Shown here in pieces: positions 46,871 to 57,188 of a DNA stretch of 64,000 nucleotides. A program made the translations under genes and the position numbers. Position 1 is the first letter of the stretch. Each line of letters opens with the position of its first letter. The notes beneath the pieces are model-generated. The model did not search any database. It saw only the letters and a list, made by a program, of their open reading frames with translations, and was not told where the DNA came from. This stretch comes from Ambrosia x helenae (Eukaryota; Streptophyta; Magnoliopsida; Asterales; Asteraceae). Where the stretch lies: NCBI GenBank assembly GCA_030844895.1, contig CM061231.1:152983889-153047888 (forward strand). The letters are read 5' to 3'.

Positions 46871-47422
46871 ATAGACCATGTGTAGTGGTAGGGAAAAACT
46901 TAAGGCCCCTGTTTCTGATTGGTCCACGTGACAGCTGAGACAACATGTGGCTTGAAGTGAAAAGGGGTGTAGTGGTAGTGGGAAAAAGATAAAGCCCCTG
47001 TTTCTGATTTGTTGTTTATTTTATTATTATTTTTAATTAATTAACTCAAAATAATTAAAATAAAAGACAAATAATATAAAAAAAATTACAAATAATATTA
47101 AAAACACACAACTAATAATAATTAAACTAAAAAAAATTACAAATAATATTAAAAAAACACAAATAATATATAAAAACACAAATAATATTAAGAGAAAATT
47201 GCTCGAATGGTCCCTGTGGTTTACACAATTTTCACTTATGGTCCTCAAGTTTTTAAAATTACAGTCATAGTCCTGAAACAGTGAATTTTTTTTAACTCAG
47301 ATAGTCCCTGAAGCTAACCGAGGTTAAATAATCCAGTTAAGTGGGTGTGAAATTACAAAACTACCTTTACCTTAATAAAAAATATAATAATAAAAAATTA
47401 TACTAATTAATGTGGGTCTCAC

Positions 47423-49026
47423 ACTTCATCTTCCCCACCTCATCACCTCCATAAACCACCACCACCCATCTCCACCCTTCACCACCACCGACACCCACCA
47501 ACCACCACAGCCACCACCCGCTCAACAACAACCACAGCCCCCGTCGACATCCACCAACCACCACAGCCACCACCGAACCAGAATTTACTTTATCAGTGGT
47601 GTGTACATTAGCAGTTTGTGGATGAGTGTTATTTGGTTGCTTTCAGCCTATGGACAGATCTGTTTTTAATTTATTTGTCTAAATTATTTTGATATGATGC
47701 CTTCGGTTGCTGGTCATTCCTGATGGGGTCATCAATTTGTGGGCCTTTTTTATTTTTGGGATTACCAAAAAAGCAAGTTGCAAGAAAGCAACGTTTGAGC
47801 TTCTATGCCACTATTTAATAAGACTTCATCTTCCCCACCTCATCACCTCTATAAACCACCACCATCCATCTCCACCCTTCACCACCATCGACACCCACCA
47901 ACCACCACAGCCACCACCCGCTCAACAACAACCACAGCCCCCATCGACATCCACCAACCACCACAGCCACCACCGAATCAGAATTTACTTTATCAGTGGT
48001 GTGTACATTAGCAGTTTGTGGATGAGTGTTATTTGGTTGCTTTCAGCCTATGGACAGATCTGTTTTTAATTTATTTGTCTAAATTATTTTGATATGATGC
48101 CTTCGGTTGCTGGTCATTCCTGATGGGGTCATCAATTTGTGGGCCTTTTTTATTTTTGGGATTACCAAAAAAGCAAGTTGCAAGAAAGCAACGTTTGAGC
48201 TTCTATGGCCACTATTTAATAAGACTTCATCTTCCCCACCTCATCACCTCTATAAACCACCACCACCCATCTCCACCCTTCACCACCATCGACACCCACC
48301 AACCACCACAGCCACCACCCGCTCAACAACAACCACAGCCCCCATCGACATCCACCAACCACCACAGCCACCACCGAACCAGAATTTACTTTATCAGTGG
48401 TGTGTACATTAGCAGTTTGTGGATGAGTGTTATTTGGTTGCTTTCAGCCTATAGACAGATCTGTTTTTAATTTATTTGTCTAAATTATTTTGATATGATG
48501 CCTTCGGTTGCTGGTCATTCCTGATGGGGTCATCAATTTGTGGGCCTTTTTTATTTTTGGGATTACCAAAAAAGCAAGTTGCAAGAAAGCAACGTTTGAG
48601 CTTCTATGGCCACTATTTAATAAGACTTCATCTTCCCCACCTCATCACCTCTATAAACCACCACCACCCATCTCCACCCTTCACCACCATCGACACCCAC
48701 CAACCACCACAGCCACCACCCGCTCAACAACAACCACAGCCCCCATCGACATCCACCAACCACCACAGCCACCACCGAACCAGAATTTACTTTATCAGTG
48801 GTGTGTACATTAGCAGTTTGTGGATGAGTGTTATTTGGTTGCTTTCAGCCTATGGACAGATCTGTTTTTAATTTATTTGTCTAAATTATTTTGATATGAT
48901 GCCTTCGGTTGCTGGTCATTCCTGATGGGGTCATCAATTTGTGGGCCTTTTTTATTTTTGGGATTACCAAAAAAGCAAGTTGCAAGAAAGCAATGTTTGA
49001 GCTTCTCTGGCCACTATTTAATAAGA
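47423..49026 (+). repeat. Four tandem 401-bp repeats
   Basis: Units start at 47423, 47824, 48225 and 48626 and are almost identical. Each holds a CCACCA-rich stretch and a TGGTCATTCCTGATGGGG block. Frames through them (HQPPQPPPAQQQ..., GSSICGPFLFLGLPKKQ) are by-products of the repeat; I do not call a gene. Confidence 0.9.
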
Positions 49027-49039
49027 CTTTTGGTACAGA

Positions 49040-49255
49040 TTGAGTTTGAGTGGCCTGGCCGTGGTATGTCCATTAGCGTTCGTGACTACCACCATTGTTT
49101 TGCGCTGTGACCACCATTTCTGCTGCCTTTTTCATGATCGTTCATGGCAGTTGGTTGTTTGCTTCTGCTACTGGATCGACTGCTTTGCTAATTGTTCGTC
49201 TAGCAGTCAATCTTTTCGCGATCCACCGCTTCAGAATTTTTATATAAACTAATCT
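49040..49255 (+). other. Unique segment inside the Mutator-like element
   Basis: About 215 bp of balanced composition between the tandem repeat and the right TIR. Open over 70 codons (VTTTIVLRCDHHFCCLFHDR...) but unrecognised; possibly captured DNA. Confidence 0.25.
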
Positions 49256-50676
49256 AAATGGGGGCTGTGGTGGTTGATGGATGTCAGTGGGGGCTGTGGT
49301 GGTTGGTGGGCGGCTGGTGGCTGTGGTGGTGGTTGGTGGATGTCCGTGGTGGTGGAGGGTGGAGATGGGTGGTGGTGGTTTGTGTAGGTGATGAGGTGGA
49401 GAAGATGAAGTGGGGAAGATGAAGTGTGGGACCCACATTAATTAGTATAATTTTTTATTATTATATATTTTTATTAAGGTAAGGGTAGTTTTGTAATTTC
49501 ACACCCACTTAACTGGATTATTTAACCTTAGTTAGGTTCAGGGACTATCCGAGTTAAAAAAATTCACTGTTTCAAGACTATGACTGTAAGTTTAAAAACT
49601 TGAGGACTCTAGGTGAAAATTATGCAAACCACAGGGATCATTCAAGCAATTTCCTCTAATATTAATTTTCATCTTCGCTTTCTTCATACTCGTTTTCATC
49701 TTCTTGTTCATCTTCTTCTTCATCATCGCCCTCTTCGCTTTCACCTTCGTTTGGAATATACCAAACCGACCACGCATGTTGGACCATATCCGCCGCTAAC
49801 GCGTCATGTGCATCATGGTCACGAAGTTCATGTGCGTTGAGTATTTTTTCTTCCATTGTCGCTTGCGGTAGATCCTGAACGGCTTCCGGTACATAATTTC
49901 GGCATATCGCTTTACCTTCATCTTCTAATATCATATTATGCATAATTATACATGCATACATAGCATCTCGCATCTAGTCTTTGGTCCATGCACGACAAGG
50001 ATTTCTTATGTAATGCCAACGCTGTTGAAGAACCCCAAAGCATCTCTCTATGTCCTTTCGCACGGCCTCTTGAACTTTTTTAAAGTGTGCCCTTTTTTCA
50101 TCGTACGGGTTACTGAACGTCTTTACGATAATGGTATACCTCGAATATATTCCGTCAGACAAATAGTATCCGTGTGGGTAGTAGTTTCCATTAGCATAAA
50201 AACACGCCTTTGCTACCCTGCCAGAAATGAAATCCTCAATAATAGGCGACTGGTCAAAAACGTTTAAGTCGTTGCATGAACACGAAACACCAAAATAGGC
50301 CGACCAAACCCAAAGATCGACTGAAGCCACCACTTGAAGAATAACCGATGGTCCTTTTTGGTCACCACGTGTGTGTTGACCTCGCCAAGTGGTTGGGAAA
50401 TTATACCACGGCCAGTGACGAGAATCAATGCTACCCATCATTCCTAGTGTAACACCCCAACCGATGGCGGAAACATCGAAGTGTCACGTAAGAATGAGTA
50501 TACAGTAGCACATGGTAATCCAAATTTTAATTGAAATAAATTTAAATTGCAATATCCAAAAATAGAAATACAAAAGAGTTTTAAATGTGGGAATCTAATA
50601 CATCACACAAGAATCAAGCATGCATAGACTCCTTATTGTCTTCATAAATACTCTAATCTTCATGCATCATTATTAC

Positions 50677-51153
50677 CTGTTGAGTTGTAAAAATGGGGGG
50701 GGGGGGGGGGGTCAACTAGAAGTTGGTGAGAATACATAATCCATGTTAAGCATATAGTTTAAGTATAAAAGTCTAGCAATTCGTATGTCTATCGTAAATT
50801 TAAGTCTACATGAATAGTATAATATGTTGACATAATCAAACCTCCGACTAGTTTAGGTCCATCCCGTCATCTACGGTTCACCTTAGTAATATGTTGAACG
50901 ATAACAATCACCCACGTTACCTATGTAGGAGGTACACGTATCCGGGTGGGGTTGTCAATCCAATAGATCTATTATTGAGTATCGCCGGCTTGGCCATAGC
51001 TAATGATTATGTAAATGTTGAAACTCGTTGAAACTCGTTGAAACTGTTGACTAATTCATGAGGCAATAAAGTTTACTACTAGACATGCATGTTGAATTGC
51101 TTAAAATTGTTGCAAGTATAAAGAATCGCATAAACATGGTTACGTAAACTCAC
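50677..51153 (-). promoter_or_regulatory. Putative leader intron in LTR D
   Basis: Complement: CCAAG/GTGAGTTTACG to CTCAACAG/GTAATAATG, 477 bp, versus 474 bp in LTR A. Confidence 0.45.
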
Positions 51154-51989
51154 CTTGGTATAGTATTAGGTATTGAGGAATAGTATAAGTGTAGCCCAAT
51201 AGATTGCCAAGTATTACCCTATGTATAAGGCAACAAATAAGTCTAAGTCTAACTAGTTTATAAGTATATCCTAGGGTTTCGATTTGGGGATATCCAATTG
51301 TTGAATTTAAAATAAAATGTTAATTAAATAAAAGGGAAATTTGATAATTAAATAAAAGAAAGTCTTTTTATAAAATTTGAATTTAGAATGTTCACACTAA
51401 TGTGTTTGAAAAATAATTTTTATAAAATTATTTCCTTTAAAATAGATTTTTAAATCTATTTATTACAAATAGCCAAAATTTAACTTTAATATTTAAAAAT
51501 ACTAAAATTAAAGAAATATTATTTTAAAAATCATATTTCTGTTCTAAATATTTAAAAATAAATTGTATAAAATTTTGGTGCAAAAATAATAAAAATTGAA
51601 TTTATTATGATTTAATTATGATTAAATCTAACAAAAATTGATTAAAAATATAAAATAAATGATTTTTCTGAATTAAAAATCATTTCAGTAAAGTTCAACA
51701 TTGTACAAACATAGGATAATTTTTATAGAAATTAATAAAATTATTTTGATATTTTAATGGATTTTTATAAATATAATAGTATAAAATTGATTTAATTATT
51801 ATAAATATTAAATCAATGAATTTCAGAAAACTAAAAATTGTAAATAAAACTTTTACCTCAGATTTGATAAATATAATTTTTTTTAGAATTTATAAAAATG
51901 TTTTAATATTTTAAAATGAATTTACAAGTTTAATGTAATATATATATATATATATATTATTTGGTTTGTTTAAAAATGAAAAATAGTGG

Positions 51990-52066
51990 AAAAAGGGTGC
52001 CCAAGCCGGGACTCGAACCCGGGTGGTCTCGGTTGCAAGCTTCGATCACAACCACTTGGCCTAGGC
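51990..52066 (-). other. tRNA-like module in LTR D (sense to the LTR)
   Basis: Complement: AGGCCAAGTGGTT (A box, Ser/Leu type, 52052-52062) and GGTTCGAGTCC (B box, 52009-52019), then CTTTTT. The spacing is as in LTR A, but the middle sequence differs. Confidence 0.6.
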
Positions 52067-52173
52067 CTGTGGTTGTGATTCAACTCTGCTTTAATTAATA
52101 TATATGCGATGCACAAGTCAGTTTTATCCCCAAATCAATACTTCGAAACCCTAGTTTCTGCAATAACACGATT

Positions 52174-52216
52174 CACACATCATTGGCTCAATTGATGTTA
52201 GGGCTTTTGATGTGTG
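52174..52216. repeat. Stem-loop in LTR D leader
   Basis: CACACATCA (52174-52182) pairs with TGATGTGTG (52208-52216); the counterpart of 3874-3916. Confidence 0.55.
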
Positions 52217-52392
52217 AACGCCGGTGATCAAAACCCACTAAAAACATTATACTCACCGTGCCTTAATCGATCTCGAAGCTCAGTCAACCAGAAAGTCAAA
52301 GCTTCGATCGTGATTATCAAACAGAGTGAAATGAAGAAGATTGGAGGTTAAGGAAGATGTATGAGCGAGTTGTAATGGATCGCAGAAGGTCA

Positions 52393-52399
52393 ATTTATA
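52393..52399 (-). promoter_or_regulatory. TATA box of LTR D
   Basis: Complement AGCACTATAAATTGA, the same 15-base context as LTR A at 3685. Confidence 0.6.
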
Positions 52400-52673
52400 G
52401 TGCTAAGCACTGGATCGTAGATATGGTAAGGATTGACCAAGCATTAAAGTTCACGCGTGTTCTTGATAATTTTGGTATCAATTGGACGATAATCAACGCG
52501 TTAGTGAGTCACTGAAGGCCGATAATTGTGCATAGTTACTAAGATTGGATCAATTACGCGTTAATATGGTCGATTATGGCAGGTTGCTCATCACAGTTGA
52601 CTTTTCAGTCAACTGTGAGGGTTTCAATGATGGTATAAGATTACTCGGGTCTAGTTTTGAACAAAGAAGTGTT

Positions 52674-52760
52674 CCAGCCCAGCTGGTGTATGAGTGTTGT
52701 GTTGTTGCTTGACCCGGCCTTGGGCGCGGGTTCGATCCCCGGCCAAGGCATTTTATTTTT
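52674..52760 (+). other. tRNA-like module in U3 of LTR D (antisense to the LTR)
   Basis: CAGCCCAGCTGG (52675-52686) fits the A-box consensus except its first base. GGTTCGATCCC (52729-52739) is a perfect B box. GGCCAAGGCA and a T run follow. It is the best-formed of the modules, but it lacks a paired acceptor stem. Confidence 0.6.
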
Positions 52761-53734
52761 TTGATAATTTTTCACCACATAACCTTGTATATATAATGTA
52801 TATATGGTATTAGGGTTTCGAAAGTGCGACAAAAATAATTATTGCATACGAGAATAACGAAACTTGACGTTTTATTAATTATAGTTGTGTAACGTACAAG
52901 TTTAAATGCGAAATGTTACACCTAGTAACCCATGTTCATTCGTATGCACGTCGTAAATTTTTTGTAAGTCATACCAAGTGTGCCTTTTAAGATACCGGGC
53001 ACCGTACAACTTTACTATTCCTAAAAGAATAAATACAAATATATATGTGTGTATATATATATATATGTTAGATTAAATATAAAGACAAAAGATCGAATAC
53101 TCTAGTTACTTTAAAAAAAGTGATGTACCTTGGCAAAAATACTCAAAAGAATCGCGTGTTGTTTTCTCGGCCATTTTTAAATACTCGTCGTGGATATCCG
53201 TCGTGTTGTCGTATGCAAGTATACGCAGTGCCGAGTCACACTTTGGAATAACCGTGAATCCCATCGCCCCCTAGCATCCGATTTTTTTTAAAGTAAGGAA
53301 ACACGTTTTCCAAATCTCCAGTACTACATAGAAATAGACGTTTGCTCATCCGGAAACGACGCCTAAACGTCTTTGGGTCGGGGTAAGTCGGGTTTTCATT
53401 AAAGTAATCCTTCATCAATCGAGCATTTGCCGATTCACGATCTCGTTCATAATACTGTCTACTCAGTTTTGGACGTGTAGGTGCACTAGTTTGTTCCATA
53501 TATCTCGACGCAAGCGCAAGTGCACTCGTAACCGCATCTTGCTCCAACTCTTCGTCTGTCGACTCACCCTCATCGCCTAGAAACTCTTTGTAATATTCTC
53601 TAGCAACGGATGATGACGCGGGGGAACCCATTTTTTTAAAATATTGGTGTGTTTTGTATATAGTTTGTGTAGTGTTTATGGTTTGTGTTGTGTTAAATAT
53701 GAATTGTGTTGTTTGTGTTTTATATCTATCTATA

Positions 53735-55208
53735 TCTATACTATATATAAAACACGAGGGAGAGATTCCTGTAAAATTTAAGTAAATACAATTTTAATTG
53801 CTCAAAGTACAAACACTTGATGCATTCATGTTGGGGTAAATCAGTCTTTTATTGTGAACTAGAGGTTATACACTACATTAAAGACTTTCCCTCCAATTAA
53901 ACACAACATTGAATGCTTGTATATTTTTAGTGATATTATTGATTTTGATGGTTTTAATATTAATCATCATCAATTTTAAATGTTTTAATAGATATTGTTT
54001 AAAACAAAAATATAGAAGTCAACTAAAAAATAAAGACAAAGTTAAAACTATTAATTACTAAATTTTGAGAAAAAAATATATAGAATGTTAATGAATGAAA
54101 AATAAATACATCGAAGATGATGTGGTTTTGATTATTTTTATAAATTGTTTATTTTAACTATTTTGACAAGTATAGTTATCTTCTCATCTTGTTTTTTTTT
54201 TAAATATTTACTGAATTTGTTTAAAAGAAATTCGGTTGTTTCTAATTTTATTCTAATTTTTAATGTACAAGAATCATGAATATATGTAATTATGTGTCAA
54301 AAGATGAGTTTTAACGCAATTATTCTACCGTTTTATTTTCATGACTTTTCATGATAATATTAATTGATAATTAATTCAAATGAATAAATATAAAATTATA
54401 TAAATACTATAAGAAATCGATAAATCAATAAGGTAAACTGTGTTTTCAATCATCAAGTAACGATTTGCATTTTGAAATTATTACGTTACATTGATACACC
54501 TAAACATGCCTAATCTTACCTAAAACAATACGTCACCGGATTTAATGATCGGGGAAGAAAGTTTTCGTTTATAATGAATTGGTACAATGAGTGGAGGGGA
54601 GAGGAAAAAAAAATACTCTTTATTCTTATCTATGTTACCTTATTAAGGAGGAGACATGTTTAGAAAAATAATTTTACACCCATTTTAAGATGGGATATCA
54701 AGAGACTCATGCTTTAACATAGATATGTCATGTAAAAGTTCCCATAATACCCTTTATTGCATTATGCACTTGTACTACAACTATATAATCAATTTAGAGA
54801 CTTATTAATGTATTTGAATTATCACATTCATTACTATCATGTGAGTTGTTTTGAAGCTCCTCACCCTTATATGATTTCAATTAAAAAGACAAAGTGACCG
54901 TCTAGATTAATTGCAAAATGACTATAATATAAATATAAATTCTAAAATCGTTATATTATACTAAGAAAGTTAAGCTTGAATGATCGTATGGACAAAATAA
55001 ACATAAAAACATATGTGGGTTGTAAAATAAAACAAGAATTGTAATTTTGATTGTTAAATCTTAAATTTACTTTCAAAAGCCGTCTCTTATGAGAATGAGA
55101 GCGAGAAAGAGACATGTTTTACGAAATTTAGCCAAATTGGAATGCAATACGCTGCCATGTTTTTTTAGAATTGTATTGGCGCAGCAAAGCGCGCGGGCAT
55201 AATACTAG
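53735..55208 (+). mobile_element. Non-autonomous Helitron (about 1.47 kb)
   Basis: Start A/TCTATACTATATATAAAACA (53729 is an alternative start). End: GCGC-AGCAAA-GCGC hairpin, GGGCATAATA then CTAG, followed by T. AT-rich with no RepHel gene and no captured exon I can identify. Confidence 0.75.
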
Positions 55209-55337
55209 TATTTGGTACAATGCTATTTATCCTTTATGATGTTTTAATACTTTTTGAAAGTGGTTACAAGTGAAGGAATAGAAAAAATAATGATAAAGTA
55301 AATTTTTTGTTCTCTTATTTTATCCCTTTGTTATGTT

Positions 55338-56100
55338 TAGGGCTGTTCACGAGCCGAGCCGATCTGAGCGGAGCTTTGCTCATGCTTGGCTCGTTTACAA
55401 ACCGAACCGAGCGAAGCAGCTCATTTACAATCGAGCCGAAAACCGAACGAGCATTCTTCGAGCACAAATTTTCAGAGCGAGAATCGGGCGGAGAGTAATT
55501 TGGACGATCATAAAATTACGATGTTTCCTTCGATGTTTTCATTGTCGGGTGACAACTAAGGCCGAATTGTTCGATGATAACACAAATATTGAAATCCCAG
55601 TGTCCGAGGATGAGGCTTAGATTGAGGCTAGTGAGGTGATGAGCATATGTTAGAGAACAGTTGTTGCATTATGACGTGGGGGTATCAAGCGACAATTAGC
55701 GATGGACGACTAATAACATAAAAAAGTCAAGATTGTCACCTCATGACTTATGGTTTTACTATTAAATATAGTGCTAAAATTTTTATGGAGTTAAGTGGGT
55801 TAGTTATATTTTGTTTGCATATACCGAGTCAAATCCAATAGAATGTTATATATAAAGCCATAAATTTATCTGTAAATTATGTGTATATTTATAATTAAAT
55901 ATATAATAAATAAATAAATAAAAATTTATTCGAGCCGAACCGAGCCGAGCGTACCTTTGCTCGTGCTTGGCTCATTTACAAACCGAACCGAGCCAATCGG
56001 CTCATTTACAACCGAGCAAAAGATCGAGCGAGCATTTTTCGAGCATTTTCCAAGCGAGCGACGAGCGATCCTCGAGCGACGAGCGATTTGAACAGCCCTA
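55338..56100. mobile_element. Non-autonomous hAT element with GAGCCGAG words
   Basis: 763 bp; TIRs TAGGGCTGTTCA / TGAACAGCCCTA. Flanks GTTATGTT (55330-55337) and GTTATGTC (56101-56108) match at 7 of 8. Both ends are dense in CGAGCCGA/GAGCGA. The open frames at the left end are made of these words. Confidence 0.88.
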
Positions 56101-56335
56101 GTTATGTCGCCTATTATGAGATGGTTGAAATCTTCAAAGAATAGTTTATTATTACTTTAAATGTTTAAGGAATCAAATGTTGTGCTAACAATATCACACA
56201 ACAAACTTCAAGGCAGTAGCAACCTAATAACATAGCATAAGGATGTTTGGCCTTATATAAAAAAATGTTAACGTAAAATGTTGTTACTGTGTGCTTTGAA
56301 ATGTTGTTGAAGCTACACGTTTAACTAAACAAAAT

Positions 56336-56487
56336 TATAAAGAACACATAGTGATTACTATACCACAAAGACCAAAGAAGAAACCCTTTCCTACAAGGCA
56401 CGGTGGTTCTGGTAACTCTCCGGCAAAGCAACGCCGTATAGTAGCTCCTCCATATGCCAAACTTAAATATATTTATTCAGGAAAGGT
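56336..56487 (+). other. Coding-like fragment, unrecognised
   Basis: An open stretch reads TIPQRPKKKPFPTRHGGSGN then SPAKQRRIVAPPYAKLKYIY and ends at GGAAAG/GTATAA, which resembles a donor. It is less AT-rich than its flanks. It may be a stray exon. No family recognised. Confidence 0.25.
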
Positions 56488-56682
56488 ATAAAATCATACA
56501 AAAAGTAGTAAACTTTAGACATGGGAAAAGCATTCAAAAAGACAGAATCTTTTATTTCATTACATTTACACATGAAACTAACGTGTTAATTAATTGATTA
56601 ATGACTAGACAGTTAATAGCGGTTAACTAAATTATAATAGTTAAAAACATATTATAGTTCATTAATTATTATCCCCTTAATT

Positions 56683-57005
56683 TTTTTTTTTTACCGGCCA
56701 ACAAACATTTATGCCCGACTACCCAGGGAAGTCCCCACACTATGGACAGATCCCCACGACCAACTAAATGGAGGGCTCATACGTACCTCGGGCGACGCAG
56801 TTCCCGAAACCGGGGAAAACCCAACCCCTCACCCGCCCGTAGGCACGACGGTGAAGAATTGATAAAACCCGGGCGAGATCAGGACTCGAACTTGTGACCA
56901 TAGGCCAGGAGTCATCCATCATTTCTCATTATATCCCTCGTGGAAATCGAACCTGAGACCCTCAAGAGGGATCCTCGGTCACCAACTGAGGTACCCGTGA
57001 AGGAC
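56683..57005 (-). mobile_element. tRNA-derived SINE upstream of the GH17 gene
   Basis: On minus: GGTACCTCAGTTGGT (A box, complement of 56981-56992 region), GGTTCGATTTCC (B box, complement of 56942-56953), a second B-box-like AGTTCGAGTCCTGA, a body, and a poly(A) tail (T run at 56683-56692 on plus). A perfect 16-bp duplication TATTATCCCCTTAATT flanks it (56667-56682, 57006-57021). Two tRNA-like heads suggest a dimeric SINE. Confidence 0.9.
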
Positions 57006-57188
57006 TATTATCCCCTTAATTCATCTCAAGAATCTTTTATTAACGTATAACTATAAGTCTATAATGGCATGCCTAAAGAGCAAGCATCCCAAATCACAAG
57101 CCATATATTGTGGTTTATATTTCTCTACATATTTACATATCCACATAACCTTCATCTTTCACATTTTTTTTATCTTACCTTTACAAAC

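Larger units (their letters stand above)
47191..49657. mobile_element. Mutator-like element with long TIRs and internal tandem repeat
   Basis: The left end AGAGAAAATTGCTCGAATGG and the complement of the right end AGAGGAAATTGCTTGAATGA begin inverted repeats of some 370 bp. They run into a CCACCACCCATCTCC block (47455 and complement near 49370). The flanks share AATATTA. No transposase is present. The interior is mostly the 401-bp repeat. Confidence 0.75.
50448..52920 (-). mobile_element. Solo LTR, family D (2473 bp), in the transposase gene
   Basis: TGTAACACCCC...AAATGTTACA with perfect 5-bp duplications CCTAG (50443-50447, 52921-52925). It is related to LTR A: same end (complement GGTTGGGGTGTTACA), same TATA context, same tRNA-like pair. 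A G-run at 50697-50710 may be unstable. Confidence 0.92.
49662..53631 (-). pseudogene. PIF/Harbinger transposase-like nuclease (HARBI1/ALP1 type), interrupted
   Basis: Exon 1 is 53631-53129 (MGSPASSSVAREYYKEFL, then RRRFRMSKRLFL). An intron (GTACATC...TTTTAG) follows. Exon 2 is 53020-52921, then the solo LTR, then 50447-49662. Removing the LTR and one CCTAG copy restores reading through GLLG/MMGSIDSRHW. The catalytic triad is visible: D in GSIDSRHW, D in GYYLSDGIY, E in DIERCFGVLQQRW, the plant Tnp_4-type DDE layout. Lesions: a frameshift near 53265 in exon 1, a TAG at 49974-49976 before MRDAMYACIIMHNMI, and the LTR insertion. The acidic tail (EEDEQEDENEYEESEDEN) is intact. The family includes domesticated nucleases such as ALP1; this copy is dead. 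Confidence 0.85.
46874..53637 (-). mobile_element. PIF/Harbinger-type element, broken and nested
   Basis: The left end GACCATGTGTAGTGGTAGGG (46874) matches the end at 63290. A roughly 110-bp terminal stretch is duplicated (AAGCCCCTGTTTCTGATT twice, near 46905-47008). The transposase gene lies at 49662-53631 on minus. Insertions: MULE-like 47191-49657, solo LTR 50448-52920. The right terminus is not seen; a Helitron begins at 53735. Confidence 0.55.

Noticed and set aside
47412..48871. Proline/histidine-rich proteins in the 401-bp repeats
   Set aside because: All come from a CCACCA-rich repeat inside a Mutator-like element. No start context, no conserved domain, same frames repeated with the unit.
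49592..49777. Lys-rich minus-strand frame MRGRFGIFQTKVKAKRAMMK
   Set aside because: Shifted-frame shadow of the acidic tail of the transposase pseudogene.
52674..52750. Genuine tRNA gene
   Set aside because: A and B boxes are good, but no acceptor stem or anticodon arm folds. The same holds for the other tRNA-like modules.
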